Positions 15,479 to 23,817 of a stretch of DNA of 25,204 bases are shown piece by piece. The notes under the pieces are model-generated. The model was not told where the DNA came from. It saw only the letters and a list, made by a program, of their open reading frames with translations, and made no database searches. How positions within the stretch are numbered: the stretch's first letter is position 1; every line of letters begins with the position of its first letter. The stretch covers positions 1 through 25,204 of the forward strand of contig URKT01000027.1 in the NCBI GenBank assembly GCA_900548495.1. The letters are read 5' to 3'. Position numbers and translations under genes: made by a program. The stretch comes from an uncultured Collinsella sp. (GTDB lineage: Bacteria; Actinomycetota; Coriobacteriia; Coriobacteriales; Coriobacteriaceae).

Positions 15479-16777
15479 TTGAACATCACCGCTTCTGACG
15501 TCAAGGACGCCAAGCTCACCGCTACGGTCACCATCCCGGCCGCCGACGTCGACGCCGCGATCAAAAAGGCCTACAAGGACACCGCCAAGAAGTACCGCTT
15601 CCCGGGCTTCCGCGCCGGCAAGGCTCCCCGTCCGGTCATCGACTCCGCACTTGGCGCCGAGGCTACCCTCGCTCAGGCCACCAACGACCTGATCGCCGCC
15701 AACGAGCCCGCCGTCCTCAACGAGCTGGACATCGTCCCCACCAAGAACGGTGACTACAAGGAGCTCGATCTCGCCAAGGATCACGAGGACTACACCTACA
15801 CCGTCGAGTTCTCCCTGCGTCCCGCCGCTGAGCTCTCCTCCTTCGACGCCGTTGAGATCGAGATGCCCCCTGCGGAGGTCACCGAGTCCGAGATCAATAA
15901 CCAGGTCGAGATGCTCCTCAACTACCGTGCCACCTTCGAGGACGTCGAGGGTCGCGCCGTCGAGGCTGAGGACTACGTTACCGTCGACCTCAAGGCCGTC
16001 GAGAACGCCGACAACTTTGCCGCCGAGGGCCGCATGCTCATCGCCGGTAGCGACAGCAATCCCAAGGAGTTCAACGAGGCCCTGATCGGCGCTAACGTCG
16101 ACGACGTCAAGACCGTCACCTGGACCGACGAGGTCGAGGAGGGCGAGGAGGCCGAGACCCACACCGTCGAGGTCACCGTCAAGGGCATCAAGGTCCGCAA
16201 CACCCCCGAGCTCACCGACGAGCTTGTCAAGTCCGACTTCGGCTTCGACAGCATCGACGCCATGCGCGACGCCATCAAGATCGAGATCGAGCAGGACAAG
16301 GCTTCCCGCCTGCCGGCCGAGAAGGAGAACCGTTGCGTCTCCGCTCTCGCCGAGCGTCTGCAGCTCGACGAGATGGACGCCGACTACGAGCAGTCCGTCT
16401 TTGAGGAGCTTGGCCAGAACTTCCTGTCCAACCTCGCTGCCCGCGGCATGACGCTCGACACCTGGCTGCCCGCTTCCGGTCTGACCATGGAGCAGTTCAT
16501 CGGCGACCTGCACAAGCAGGCCAACGACGTTGCCCGTGAGTCCCTGGCGCTCGACGCCCTCGCCCGTGAGCTCAAGATCGAGGTCACCGAGGACGACATC
16601 AACGCCGAGTTCGAGAAGGCTGGCGTCAAGGACGTCGAGGCTTCCAAGGCCGAGTTCATCGCCGATGGCCGCATGCCTGCCGTCCGTGAGTCCATCCGTC
16701 GCTCCAAGGCCGTCGACCACCTGGTCGAGAACGCCAAGGTGACCGAGGTCGACGAGACCGCCAAGGACGCCGAGTAA
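15479..16777 (+). CDS. tig: Trigger factor, ribosome-associated chaperone and PPIase
   Basis: 432 aa, the usual length. Trigger factor binds ribosomal protein L23 at the exit tunnel and shields nascent chains. The N-terminal ribosome-binding signature FPGFRAGKAP is at about 41-50, as in E. coli (GFRxGKxP). An FKBP-like PPIase domain lies at about 145-240 (EDYVTVDLKAVEN to VTVKGIKVR), then a long helical C-terminal chaperone region ending in an acidic tail. Start: TTG 15479 (protein begins MNITASDV) fits AGGAGG 6 nt upstream; GTG 15476 is close and possible, and ATG 15464 overlaps the ribosome-binding site. It sits between tRNA-Leu and clpP-clpX, the common tig-clpP-clpX order. Strongly C-ending codons suggest high expression. 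Confidence 0.95.
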   Translation: MNITASDVKDAKLTATVTIPAADVDAAIKKAYKDTAKKYRFPGFRAGKAPRPVIDSALGAEATLAQATNDLIAANEPAVLNELDIVPTKNGDYKELDLAKDHEDYTYTVEFSLRPAAELSSFDAVEIEMPPAEVTESEINNQVEMLLNYRATFEDVEGRAVEAEDYVTVDLKAVENADNFAAEGRMLIAGSDSNPKEFNEALIGANVDDVKTVTWTDEVEEGEEAETHTVEVTVKGIKVRNTPELTDELVKSDFGFDSIDAMRDAIKIEIEQDKASRLPAEKENRCVSALAERLQLDEMDADYEQSVFEELGQNFLSNLAARGMTLDTWLPASGLTMEQFIGDLHKQANDVARESLALDALARELKIEVTEDDINAEFEKAGVKDVEASKAEFIADGRMPAVRESIRRSKAVDHLVENAKVTEVDETAKDAE

Positions 16778-16853
16778 TTCTCGCCACCTTGCCCGCGAGC
16801 GCATGCGTGCGCCCGTGATGGGGTAAAGTTATACACCGGTTATCCGGTTGCTT

Positions 16854-16899
16854 CGTACGGTGCCAGCCAATGCATAGCATGCGGGCACCGTACGTTTAT
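16854..16899. terminator. Hairpin between tig and clpP (terminator or leader element)
   Basis: Perfect 11-bp stem CGTACGGTGCC (16854-16864) / GGCACCGTACG (16884-16894), 19-nt loop, then TTTATC. The T-tract is short, so termination may be partial. It lies 47 nt before the clpP start. Confidence 0.5.
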
Positions 16900-16940
16900 C
16901 TAGAACCAATTTGGTCCGCAAGAGAGAAATGGAGATGCGT

Positions 16941-17561
16941 ATGATCGCTAAGTTCGATTCCGCCCTCGTGCCATACGTTATCGAGCAGACGCCGCGCGGC
17001 GAGCGCAGCTACGATATCTATTCGCGCCTGCTCAACGACCGCATCATCTTTTTGGGCGAGGAGATCAACTCCGTCAGCGCCAACCTGGTCGTTGCCCAAC
17101 TGCTGCATCTTGAGAGCCAGGATGCCGAGAAGGATATCTCGCTCTACATCAATTCGCCCGGTGGCGAGGTTTACTCCGGCCTGGCGATTCTTGACACCAT
17201 GAACTTCATCAAGCCGCAGGTCTCCACCATCTGCGTCGGTATGGCCGCGTCCATGGCTGCCGTGCTGCTTTCGGCCGGCGCTAAGGGCAAGCGCTTCTGC
17301 CTGCCGCACTCCAAGGTCATGATTCACCAGCCCAGCGGCGGTGCCCAGGGTCAGCAAACCGAGATTGAGATCGTGGCCGAGGAGATCAAGAAGACCCGTC
17401 GCGAGCTCAACCAGATTCTGTCCGACGCCTCGGGCCAGCCCATCGAGAAGGTCCAGGCCGATACCGAGCGCGACAACTACCTGACCGCTGCTGAGGCCCT
17501 CGACTACGGCCTGATCGACCGCATCGTTACCTCGCGCGATCTGGCCGCGAAGGACGCCTAG
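16941..17561 (+). CDS. clpP: ClpP, ATP-dependent Clp protease proteolytic subunit
   Basis: 206 aa from this start. ClpP is a serine protease forming the tetradecameric chamber fed by ClpX. The catalytic triad is S104 (GMAASMAA), H129 (VMIHQPSGG) and D178 (TERDNYLTA). INSPGGEVYSGLAI is the oxyanion-region signature. Start choice: in-frame ATGs at 16929, 16935 and 16941 are all possible. 16941 has TGGAG at 16930-16934 with a 6-nt spacer and gives MIAKFDSALVPYVIEQ, near the usual N-terminus. One nucleotide separates its stop from the clpX ATG. I saw no CtsR-type operator upstream. Confidence 0.97.
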   Translation: MIAKFDSALVPYVIEQTPRGERSYDIYSRLLNDRIIFLGEEINSVSANLVVAQLLHLESQDAEKDISLYINSPGGEVYSGLAILDTMNFIKPQVSTICVGMAASMAAVLLSAGAKGKRFCLPHSKVMIHQPSGGAQGQQTEIEIVAEEIKKTRRELNQILSDASGQPIEKVQADTERDNYLTAAEALDYGLIDRIVTSRDLAAKDA

Positions 17562-17562
17562 G

Positions 17563-18969
17563 ATGGCAGGTAACATGCAGGACAACTTTGACGAGAACGG
17601 CAACCCCATCCGCTGCTCCTTTTGCGGAAAAGAGCAGGGGCAGGTCCGTCGCCTCGTAAAGGGCCCGACCAACATCTTTATCTGTGACGAGTGCGTCGCC
17701 GCCTGCTCCGAGATCCTTGAGGAGTCGCTGGCTTCGGACTTTATGGACGCTGCCCGCAACGGCAAGCTGCCGGGCTTCCTCAACGACCACGGTCAGGCTG
17801 CATCCCAGCCCGCCGTGGACCCCGAGACCGAGGGCTTTGAGCTCGAGGACGACCGCCAGGTCATCACGCACGTGCCGACGCCGCACGAGATCTATGACGA
17901 GCTTTCGGCCTATGTTATGGGCCAGGAGGACGCTAAGCGCGCCATGTCGGTGGCCGTGTACAACCACTATCGCCGCGTGATCGAGGGCGGCGCTGCGGTG
18001 TCTGCCTTTGACGACGGCTTGGACTCGCAACTCGACGATGATATGGATGAGGTGGAGCTCGCCAAGTCCAACATCTTGCTGCTCGGTCCCACCGGTACCG
18101 GTAAGACCCTGCTGGCCCAGACGCTTGCGCGCATCCTCGAGGTGCCGTTTGCCATCGCCGATGCCACCGCGCTCACCGAGGCCGGTTATGTGGGCGAGGA
18201 CGTGGAGAACATCCTGCTCAAGCTCATCAATGCTGCCGATGGCGACATTGAGCGCGCGCAGGTGGGCATTATCTACGTGGACGAGATCGACAAGATCGCC
18301 CGAAAGGCCGAGAACCTCTCTATTACCCGCGATGTTTCGGGCGAGGGTGTTCAGCAGGCGCTGCTTAAGATTCTTGAGGGCACGGTGGCAAGCGTTCCGC
18401 CCACCGGCGGTCGCAAACATCCCCAGCAGGAGCTGCTACAGATCGACACGACCAACATCCTGTTTATCTGCGGTGGTGCCTTTGTGGGTCTGGACAAGAT
18501 CATCGCCGATCGCGTGGGCAACAAGGGTGTGGGCTTTAACTCTGAGATCGCCGGCCCCACCTCGGTCGACGAGAACGACCTGCTGCGCCAGGTGCTCCCG
18601 CAGGATCTCAACGCCTTTGGCATGATCCCCGAGTTTGTGGGACGTACGCCCGTCGTCACCCAGACGCAGGCGCTCGACGAGGACGACTTGGTGTCGATCC
18701 TGACCGAGCCCAAGAACGCCGTGGTGCGTCAGTACCGCAAGATGTTCCAGCTCGAGGACGTTGAGCTTGAGTTTGAGGACGCCGCCCTGCACGAGATCGC
18801 CCGCATGGCGCTTGCCCGCAAGACCGGCGCCCGCGGCCTGCGCTCCATCTGCGAGGACGTGCTGCAGCAGACGATGTTCGACCTGCCCAGCGAGGAGGGC
18901 GTTTCCAAGGTCATCGTGACCGAAGCCTCCGTCAAGGGTGAAGAACAGCCCCAGCGCATCTACGGCTAA
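17563..18969 (+). CDS. clpX: ClpX, ATP-dependent unfoldase subunit of ClpXP
   Basis: 468 aa. This AAA+ hexamer recognises, unfolds and threads substrates into ClpP. The N-terminal C4 zinc-binding domain uses C18, C21, C41 and C44 (CSFC, CDEC). Walker A GPTGTGKT is at 175-182 and Walker B IIYVDEID has D240 and E241. GVQQALLKILEGT and the sensor-2 block KTGARGLRSICEDVL follow. A linker at about 80-100 is acidic, and an inserted acidic segment near 150-160 (QLDDDMDEVELA) precedes Walker A. Spacing to clpP is 1 nt with AAGGA before the ATG, so the pair is coupled. A strong terminator follows. Confidence 0.97.
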   Translation: MAGNMQDNFDENGNPIRCSFCGKEQGQVRRLVKGPTNIFICDECVAACSEILEESLASDFMDAARNGKLPGFLNDHGQAASQPAVDPETEGFELEDDRQVITHVPTPHEIYDELSAYVMGQEDAKRAMSVAVYNHYRRVIEGGAAVSAFDDGLDSQLDDDMDEVELAKSNILLLGPTGTGKTLLAQTLARILEVPFAIADATALTEAGYVGEDVENILLKLINAADGDIERAQVGIIYVDEIDKIARKAENLSITRDVSGEGVQQALLKILEGTVASVPPTGGRKHPQQELLQIDTTNILFICGGAFVGLDKIIADRVGNKGVGFNSEIAGPTSVDENDLLRQVLPQDLNAFGMIPEFVGRTPVVTQTQALDEDDLVSILTEPKNAVVRQYRKMFQLEDVELEFEDAALHEIARMALARKTGARGLRSICEDVLQQTMFDLPSEEGVSKVIVTEASVKGEEQPQRIYG

Positions 18970-18990
18970 ACCAGCCTAAAGCGTGTTTGC

Positions 18991-19027
18991 AAATAGCCTC
19001 CGACCACCCGCGGTCGGAGGCTATTTT
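18991..19027 (+). terminator. Rho-independent terminator after clpX
   Basis: Perfect 15-bp stem AAATAGCCTCCGACC (18991-19005) / 19012-19026, 6-nt loop ACCCGC, ending in TTTT and an A/T-rich tail. Confidence 0.92.
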
Positions 19028-19055
19028 ATATATACGCAATAACCCCAACTACCTG

Positions 19056-19064
19056 TGTTATTCT
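19056..19064 (+). promoter_or_regulatory. Candidate extended -10 promoter for valS
   Basis: TGTTATTCT (TGnTATAAT type, 4/6 in the hexamer) lies 117 nt before the valS start. No clear -35. It would give a leader of about 110 nt containing the 19121-19160 hairpin. Confidence 0.3.
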
Positions 19065-19120
19065 GTGTGCTTGTTTAAGCCTCAGCGAAGTCATATCAGA
19101 CTGAAGTAATCGATACCTAA

Positions 19121-19160
19121 GGGGAGGAATGCAGACCCTAGCGGGCCTACATTCCTCCCC
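19121..19160 (+). promoter_or_regulatory. Strong leader hairpin before valS
   Basis: GGGGAGGAATG (19121-19131) pairs perfectly with CATTCCTCCCC (19150-19160). The stem continues inward as AG-CCC/GGG-CT with two mismatches, to a TAGC loop. It ends 20 nt before the valS ATG and has no following T-run. A Shine-Dalgarno-like GGGGAGGA is locked in the 5' arm. No T-box consensus (GGTGGTACCGCG type) is seen. Function unknown. Confidence 0.7.
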
Positions 19161-19180
19161 GGCGGGACAGGGAGAGATAT

Positions 19181-21877
19181 ATGGAAGAGATGCCCAAGAA
19201 TTACGATCCGTCGACCAACGAGCCGGCGATCCTGCAGAAGTGGCTCGACGGCGGCTACTACAAGCGCCGTGAGGGCGTGGGCGACTGCACCGTCACCATT
19301 CCGCCTCCCAACGTGACCGGCAAGCTCCACATGGGTCACGCTACCGACGACTCCATCCAGGACGCCATCATCCGTATGGCCCGCATGCGCGGCAAGTCCA
19401 CGCGCTGGGTGCTCGGCACCGACCACGCCGGTATTGCCACGCAGACCAAGGTCGACAAGAAACTCAAGAGCGAGGGCATCAGCCGCCTGGAGATCGGTCG
19501 CGACAAGTTTGTCGACGCCTGCTGGGATTGGACCCACGAGTACGGCGGCATCATCGTCGAGCAGATCAAGCGTATGGGCTGCTCCGTCGACTTCGACAAC
19601 GAGCGCTTCACCATGGACGAGGACTATGCCCAGGCCGTGCGCAAGGTCTTCTGCGACTGGTACCACGACGGCCTGATCTACCGTGGCAAGCGTATCGTTA
19701 ACTGGTGCCCCAACTGCACCACCGCCATCTCGGACGACGAGGCCGAATATAAGGACGAGAAGGGCCACCTGTGGCACCTGCGCTACCCGCTGACCGAGCC
19801 GGTCAACGGCCAGGATTACATCGTCGTCGCCACCACGCGCCCCGAGACCATGCTCGGCGACACGGGCGTCGCCGTCTCCCCGAAGGACCCCGAGAAGGCC
19901 GCCTTCGTGGGCAAGACCGTCAAGCTCCCCATCGTCGACCGCGAGATCCCCATCTTTGAGGATTGGCATGTCGATGCCAACTTCGGTTCCGGCTTCGTTA
20001 AGGTCACCCCGGCCCACGACCCCAACGACTACGCCATGGGTCAGGCTCACGACCTGCCGCAGATCAATATCTTCGACGAGCACGCGGTGGTCGTCGAGGG
20101 CTACGGCGAGTTTACCGGCATGACCCGCGAGGAGTGCCGCGAGGCCGTCATCAAGTGGTTCGACGAGCACGGCCTGCTCGACCACGTCGAGGAGCACGAC
20201 CACTCCGTCATGCACTGCTACCGTTGCGACGCCGCGCTTGAGCCGTGGCTGTCCGAGCAGTGGTTCGTCGCCGTCGATAAGCTCAAGGGGCCGGCGCTCG
20301 ACGCCGTCAATTCCGGCAAGGTCACCTTCCACCCCGCGCGCTGGACGCAGACCTACACCACCTGGATGGAGAACCTCAAGGACTGGTGCATCTCGCGCCA
20401 GCTGTGGTGGGGCCACCGCATCCCCGTGTTCTACTGCGAGGACTGCGGCTGGGAGGACGCCCTTACCGAGGACACCGATGTGTGCCCCAAGTGCGGTGGC
20501 CATCACGTGCATCAGGACGAGAACGTGCTGGACACCTGGTTTAGCTCGCAGCTGTGGACCTTCGCCACGCAGGGCTGGCCGCAAAAGCCGGAGCTGCTCG
20601 AGGGCCATCACCCCACGACGGCGCTCGTCACCGCGCGTGACATCATCGCGCTGTGGGTCGCCCGCATGGTCATGAGCTCGCTGTACTTCCTGGATGAGGT
20701 GCCGTTTAAGGACGTCGTCATCTACCCGACGATCCTTGCCAAGGACGGCAGCCGCATGTCCAAGTCCAAGGGCAACGGCGTTGACCCCATGGACCTCATT
20801 GGCATGTACGGCGCCGACGCCATGCGTTACAACCTGCTCACGCTGTGCACCAACAACCAGGACGTCAAGTTCGACGCGAACATCGACAAGAAGACCAAGA
20901 AGCTTATCGACAGCCCGCGTACCGACCAGGCCAAGAGCTTTGTTACCAAGATCTGGAACGCCAGCCGCTTCCTGCTCATGAACATGGAGGGCTACACGCC
21001 CGGCGAGCCCGTCGTTGAGACGCCGGCCGACGCTTGGATGTTCAGCCGCCTGGCCAAGGCCGTCAAGATGGTCACCGAGGGTATTGAGAACTACACCTTT
21101 GGCGACATGGCTCGCGGCGTGCAGCAGTTCTTCTGGAACGAGGTCTGCGACTGGTACGTCGAGGTCACCAAGGCCCGCCTGAAGGGCGAGGGCCGTCTGC
21201 AGGCTCAGCGCAACCTGATCTTTGTGCTTGATACCTCCATTCGCCTGATGCACCCGCTCATGCCGTTTGTCACCGAGGAGATCTGGGACAACATGCCGGC
21301 GAGCGTGCTCGACCTGGACGCCGAGGGCAACGTTGACCGCGCCGAGGCGCTTATGATCGCCAAGTGGCCCGAGCCCGCCGACTACGCCAAGTATGTTGAC
21401 GAGGACGCCGAGCGCGCGTTTGAGCTGTGCCGCGCCGTCGTTTCCGCCGCCCGCGCCACGCGTTCGCGTTATCGCTTGAGCCCCAAGGCCGAGCTCGACG
21501 TTGTCGTGCGCGCCGGCGCCGAGGACATCGAGAAGCTCGAGAGCCTGCGCTCCACGATTGAGCCGCTGACCAACACCGCCTCGCTGGTCATGGGTACCGA
21601 CGTCGAGAAGCCGGCTGCGAGCATTGCCGTGGTCGACAGCGGCGTCGAGGCCTTTGTGGTGCTCGAGGGCAAGGTCGACCTTTCGGCCGAGAAGGCACGC
21701 CTGGAGAAGGAGATTGCCGCGGCCCAGAAGGAGCTCGCCGGCTGCGAGAAGACGCTTGCCAACGAGGGCTTTGTGGCCAAGGCCGCGCCCGCGGTGGTCC
21801 AGAAGAAGAGGGACCGTGCAGCTGAGCTCAAGGAGATCCTGGCGGCGCTGACTGCTCAGGTTGCTGACTTCTCGTAG
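19181..21877 (+). CDS. valS: Valyl-tRNA synthetase
   Basis: 898 aa class I synthetase that charges tRNA-Val. The HIGH motif is HMGH at 50-53 after PPPNVTGKL, and the KMSKS motif is RMSKS at 525-529. The CP1 editing domain spans about 190-340 (TTRPETMLGDTGVAV, TPAHDPNDY). A Cys4 cluster YCEDCGW and CPKCGG near 415-445 probably binds zinc. The C-terminal coiled coil (DLSAEKARLEKEIAAAQ onwards, from about residue 832) is the ValS tRNA-binding arm. GGGAGAG just upstream serves ATG 19181. It is preceded by a leader hairpin and separated from folC by a 281-nt gap with its own structures. Confidence 0.98.
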   Translation: MEEMPKNYDPSTNEPAILQKWLDGGYYKRREGVGDCTVTIPPPNVTGKLHMGHATDDSIQDAIIRMARMRGKSTRWVLGTDHAGIATQTKVDKKLKSEGISRLEIGRDKFVDACWDWTHEYGGIIVEQIKRMGCSVDFDNERFTMDEDYAQAVRKVFCDWYHDGLIYRGKRIVNWCPNCTTAISDDEAEYKDEKGHLWHLRYPLTEPVNGQDYIVVATTRPETMLGDTGVAVSPKDPEKAAFVGKTVKLPIVDREIPIFEDWHVDANFGSGFVKVTPAHDPNDYAMGQAHDLPQINIFDEHAVVVEGYGEFTGMTREECREAVIKWFDEHGLLDHVEEHDHSVMHCYRCDAALEPWLSEQWFVAVDKLKGPALDAVNSGKVTFHPARWTQTYTTWMENLKDWCISRQLWWGHRIPVFYCEDCGWEDALTEDTDVCPKCGGHHVHQDENVLDTWFSSQLWTFATQGWPQKPELLEGHHPTTALVTARDIIALWVARMVMSSLYFLDEVPFKDVVIYPTILAKDGSRMSKSKGNGVDPMDLIGMYGADAMRYNLLTLCTNNQDVKFDANIDKKTKKLIDSPRTDQAKSFVTKIWNASRFLLMNMEGYTPGEPVVETPADAWMFSRLAKAVKMVTEGIENYTFGDMARGVQQFFWNEVCDWYVEVTKARLKGEGRLQAQRNLIFVLDTSIRLMHPLMPFVTEEIWDNMPASVLDLDAEGNVDRAEALMIAKWPEPADYAKYVDEDAERAFELCRAVVSAARATRSRYRLSPKAELDVVVRAGAEDIEKLESLRSTIEPLTNTASLVMGTDVEKPAASIAVVDSGVEAFVVLEGKVDLSAEKARLEKEIAAAQKELAGCEKTLANEGFVAKAAPAVVQKKRDRAAELKEILAALTAQVADFS

Positions 21878-21896
21878 GTCTAACTTGGGGGCGCGT

Positions 21897-21997
21897 CCCG
21901 ATGCTTTGCTCTCCGCTGCGGACAGTCCTGCGCAAGACGGACAGCACATTAAGTGCTGTCCTTTGCGTGCGGAACTTGCGGCGAGCAAAGCATCGGG
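21897..21997. repeat. 101-nt nested palindrome after valS
   Basis: Outer arms CCCGATGCTTTGCTC (21897-21911) / 21983-21997 are a perfect 15-bp match. A central hairpin GGACAGCAC (21939-21947) / GTGCTGTCC (21953-21961) has loop ATTAA. CGCAA/TTGCG (21931-21935/21963-21967) links them. There is no T-run, so it is not a typical terminator. It looks like a structured intergenic element. Confidence 0.8.
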
Positions 21998-22102
21998 CCG
22001 CTCCTAGTTCGTTTACGTGGTCGTTTGCAACTGGTGGGTTAGGGCCACTTGGTTGTGGCCTTGATTCTGCTGCAATCGGGTAAAGGTTGATATTGTTAAC
22101 GC

Positions 22103-22137
22103 GAGGGGCTCATTCTTTTTAGATGGGCCTCTTTTTC
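22103..22137 (+). terminator. Terminator-like hairpin just before folC
   Basis: 11-bp stem GAGGGGCTCAT (22103-22113) / ATGGGCCTCTT (22123-22133) with three G-U pairs, then a T-rich tail. It probably ends valS transcription, but its position 22 nt before the folC start also allows attenuation of folC. Confidence 0.6.
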
Positions 22138-22158
22138 TGTTATGGGGGACTTTGGGTT

Positions 22159-23502
22159 ATGGCTAAGCGTTCTGGGTCGTATGTCGTTCCTTTCTCGTTT
22201 GAGCTGCTTTCGTTTGATGAGGCTGTGGGGCTTGCTGCTGATACGGGGCGGATTTCTGGGGATGCTGGTCCTCTGCTCGAGACGGTTATCGATATGCTCG
22301 ATGAGCTGGGGCGTCCGGATGAGTATTTCGACTGCATTCAGGTCGCCGGTACCAATGGCAAGACTTCGACCACGCGTTTTTCGGCTGCCATCCTTTGCGG
22401 TGAGGGGTTAAAGACCGCACTGTATACGTCTCCGCAGTTGGTGCGTTATCCCGAGCGCATGGAGGTCGATGGGTGCGTTGTGAGCGACGAGGCGTTTGCC
22501 CGTGGCGTTTCGGCAGCTGTCGAGGCGGGGCGCCGCGTGAATGCGCACCGTGTGGCGGCGGGGGAGCGCGCCTATACTATTACGCCGTTTGACCTGCTGA
22601 CGGCTGCCGCACTGGTGGTGTTTGCCGAGGCTTGCGTGGACGTGGCCGTGCTTGAGGTTGGCATGGGCGGGCGTTGGGATGCCACGAGTGCGACCGATCC
22701 CGTCGCCGTTGCCATTACGGGCATTGGGCTCGATCACACACGTATTTTGGGCGACACGCTCGAGGCCATTGCGGGTGAGAAGGCTGCAGTTGTCAAACCC
22801 GGGCGCTTGGTTGTTTTGGGCGAGGGCACACATGAGGCGAGCGTTCAACGCGTGATGGATGCTCGTTGCCGCGAGTGCGGCGTTGTGCCGCTTGTGGTAA
22901 GCCACGCTACGACTAAGATGCCGGAGCACGTGGGCGACACGGTTGAGTTTAGTTGCACCACGCCGCGTGCGATCTATACGTCGAGCATGGTCAAGCCGGC
23001 CTATCAGCCGCAGAATGCCGCGTGTGCGATTATGCTGTGCGAGGGGTATCTTGGCCGTGAGCTCGACCACGAGGCGTTGGATGCATCGCTTATGGGTTGT
23101 CCCACACCGGGTCGTTTTGACGTGCTGGGAACTGATCCGCTCAAGCTGATCGACGCTTGCCATAACCCTCAGAGCTGCGAGAACTTTGTGAGCGCGCTGG
23201 ACGAGATAGATCCGTGCGTCGAGAATCGCCCCACGCTGCTGTGCGCCGCACTGGCCGACAAGGATGTGGCCGGTATTGTCGATGTTCTGATTCCGGCCTT
23301 CCCGCGTGTGGTCGTAACCCAGACCGATTCCGATCGCGCCCTGCCGGCAGAGGAGCTTGCTGCCCTCGTTGATGCCGATAAGCTCACGGGAGTATATCCG
23401 AGTGTGTCCGAGGCCCTCGCTGCCTTCGATGTCGCAGACGAGCCTTTCGTAGCCGCCGGCACCATCACCCTAGCCGGCGAAGTAGCCGGTCTGCTCCGCT
23501 AA
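22159..23502 (+). CDS. folC: FolC, folylpolyglutamate/dihydrofolate synthase
   Basis: 447 aa, Mur ligase family. It adds glutamate to dihydropteroate and/or folates in the cytoplasm. The P-loop is GTNGKTSTTRF (about residues 66-76). TSPQLVRYPERM is the folate-loop block. AVLEVGMGGRWDATS and GLDHTRILGDTLEAIAGEKA carry Mg- and ATP-binding residues including the conserved Lys. The C-terminal DxxHNP motif reads LIDACHNPQS, with Cys where Ala is more usual. ATG 22159 has GGGGGA at 22144-22149; an in-frame ATG at 22123 falls inside the upstream hairpin and would add a poor N-terminus. Codon use is more relaxed than in tig or valS. It is convergent with the M24 peptidase gene. Confidence 0.94.
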   Translation: MAKRSGSYVVPFSFELLSFDEAVGLAADTGRISGDAGPLLETVIDMLDELGRPDEYFDCIQVAGTNGKTSTTRFSAAILCGEGLKTALYTSPQLVRYPERMEVDGCVVSDEAFARGVSAAVEAGRRVNAHRVAAGERAYTITPFDLLTAAALVVFAEACVDVAVLEVGMGGRWDATSATDPVAVAITGIGLDHTRILGDTLEAIAGEKAAVVKPGRLVVLGEGTHEASVQRVMDARCRECGVVPLVVSHATTKMPEHVGDTVEFSCTTPRAIYTSSMVKPAYQPQNAACAIMLCEGYLGRELDHEALDASLMGCPTPGRFDVLGTDPLKLIDACHNPQSCENFVSALDEIDPCVENRPTLLCAALADKDVAGIVDVLIPAFPRVVVTQTDSDRALPAEELAALVDADKLTGVYPSVSEALAAFDVADEPFVAAGTITLAGEVAGLLR

Positions 23503-23516
23503 CCCATCCCCTCATC

Positions 23517-23583
23517 AGTTGCGGTGAAATACGGACTGTTTTACAAGCCAGAAGCCTCAAACAATCCGTATATCACCGCAACT
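23517..23583. repeat. 25-bp inverted repeat, copy 2 of the 15119-15187 family
   Basis: Arms 23517-23541 and 23559-23583, 23 of 25 paired. Outer sequence AGTTGCGGTG and inner GGACTGTTT are shared with the copy at 15119-15187. Two arm differences are matched by complementary changes in the opposite arm. Confidence 0.85.
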
Positions 23584-23593
23584 CAAAAGCAGC

Positions 23594-23621
23594 CAATTTG
23601 GGACGGGGCTTTTTTAGCTGC
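23594..23621. repeat. 28-bp repeat, copy 1
   Basis: Begins CAATTTGGGACGGGGCT and ends TTTTAGCTGC. 27 of 28 positions match 24995-25022 in the same orientation. Confidence 0.8.
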
Positions 23622-23656
23622 CCTGTACCCCGAGTTGACTCGCTTGTCACGAAATG

Positions 23657-23794
23657 GGCCTATCTACTACGTTTGACAGGTTACCCTCGACCACACGGAA
23701 CATCGCGAAATTAAAACCGCAGGTAGACGGCTTGCGTATTTTGCGAAAACTCGGTTATGGTCGACCCATGCGGGTTAAACGTAGTAGATAGGCC
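23657..23794. repeat. 138-bp element with 18-bp terminal inverted repeats
   Basis: Perfect terminal arms GGCCTATCTACTACGTTT (23657-23674) / 23777-23794, nested arms TCGACCA/TGGTCGA (23687-23693/23758-23764), then GTTTTTG. The interior carries a 31-nt core (23689-23719) related to 25126-25156. No ORF. It could be a MITE-like element or a long-stem terminator. Confidence 0.75.
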
Positions 23795-23817
23795 GTTTTT
23801 GTGGCGCGACGTAATCG

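Noticed and set aside
15446..16804. 452-codon open frame antisense to tig, rich in Leu, Gly, Val and Asp
   Set aside because: Low-complexity shadow of a GC-biased gene; trigger factor on the + strand is clearly the real product.
19066..19180. T-box riboswitch before valS
   Set aside because: No T-box sequence, no specifier loop and no downstream terminator-antiterminator pair could be found; only a single strong hairpin is present.
19129..19272. Leader peptide ORF from ATG 19129 overlapping valS
   Set aside because: The GGGGAGGA sequence is too close to this ATG, it lies in a hairpin, and the peptide is not valine-rich.
19091..21988. 965-codon open frame antisense to valS
   Set aside because: ValS is certain from its motifs. 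The antisense frame is a by-product of strong G/C third-position bias and has no recognisable domain.
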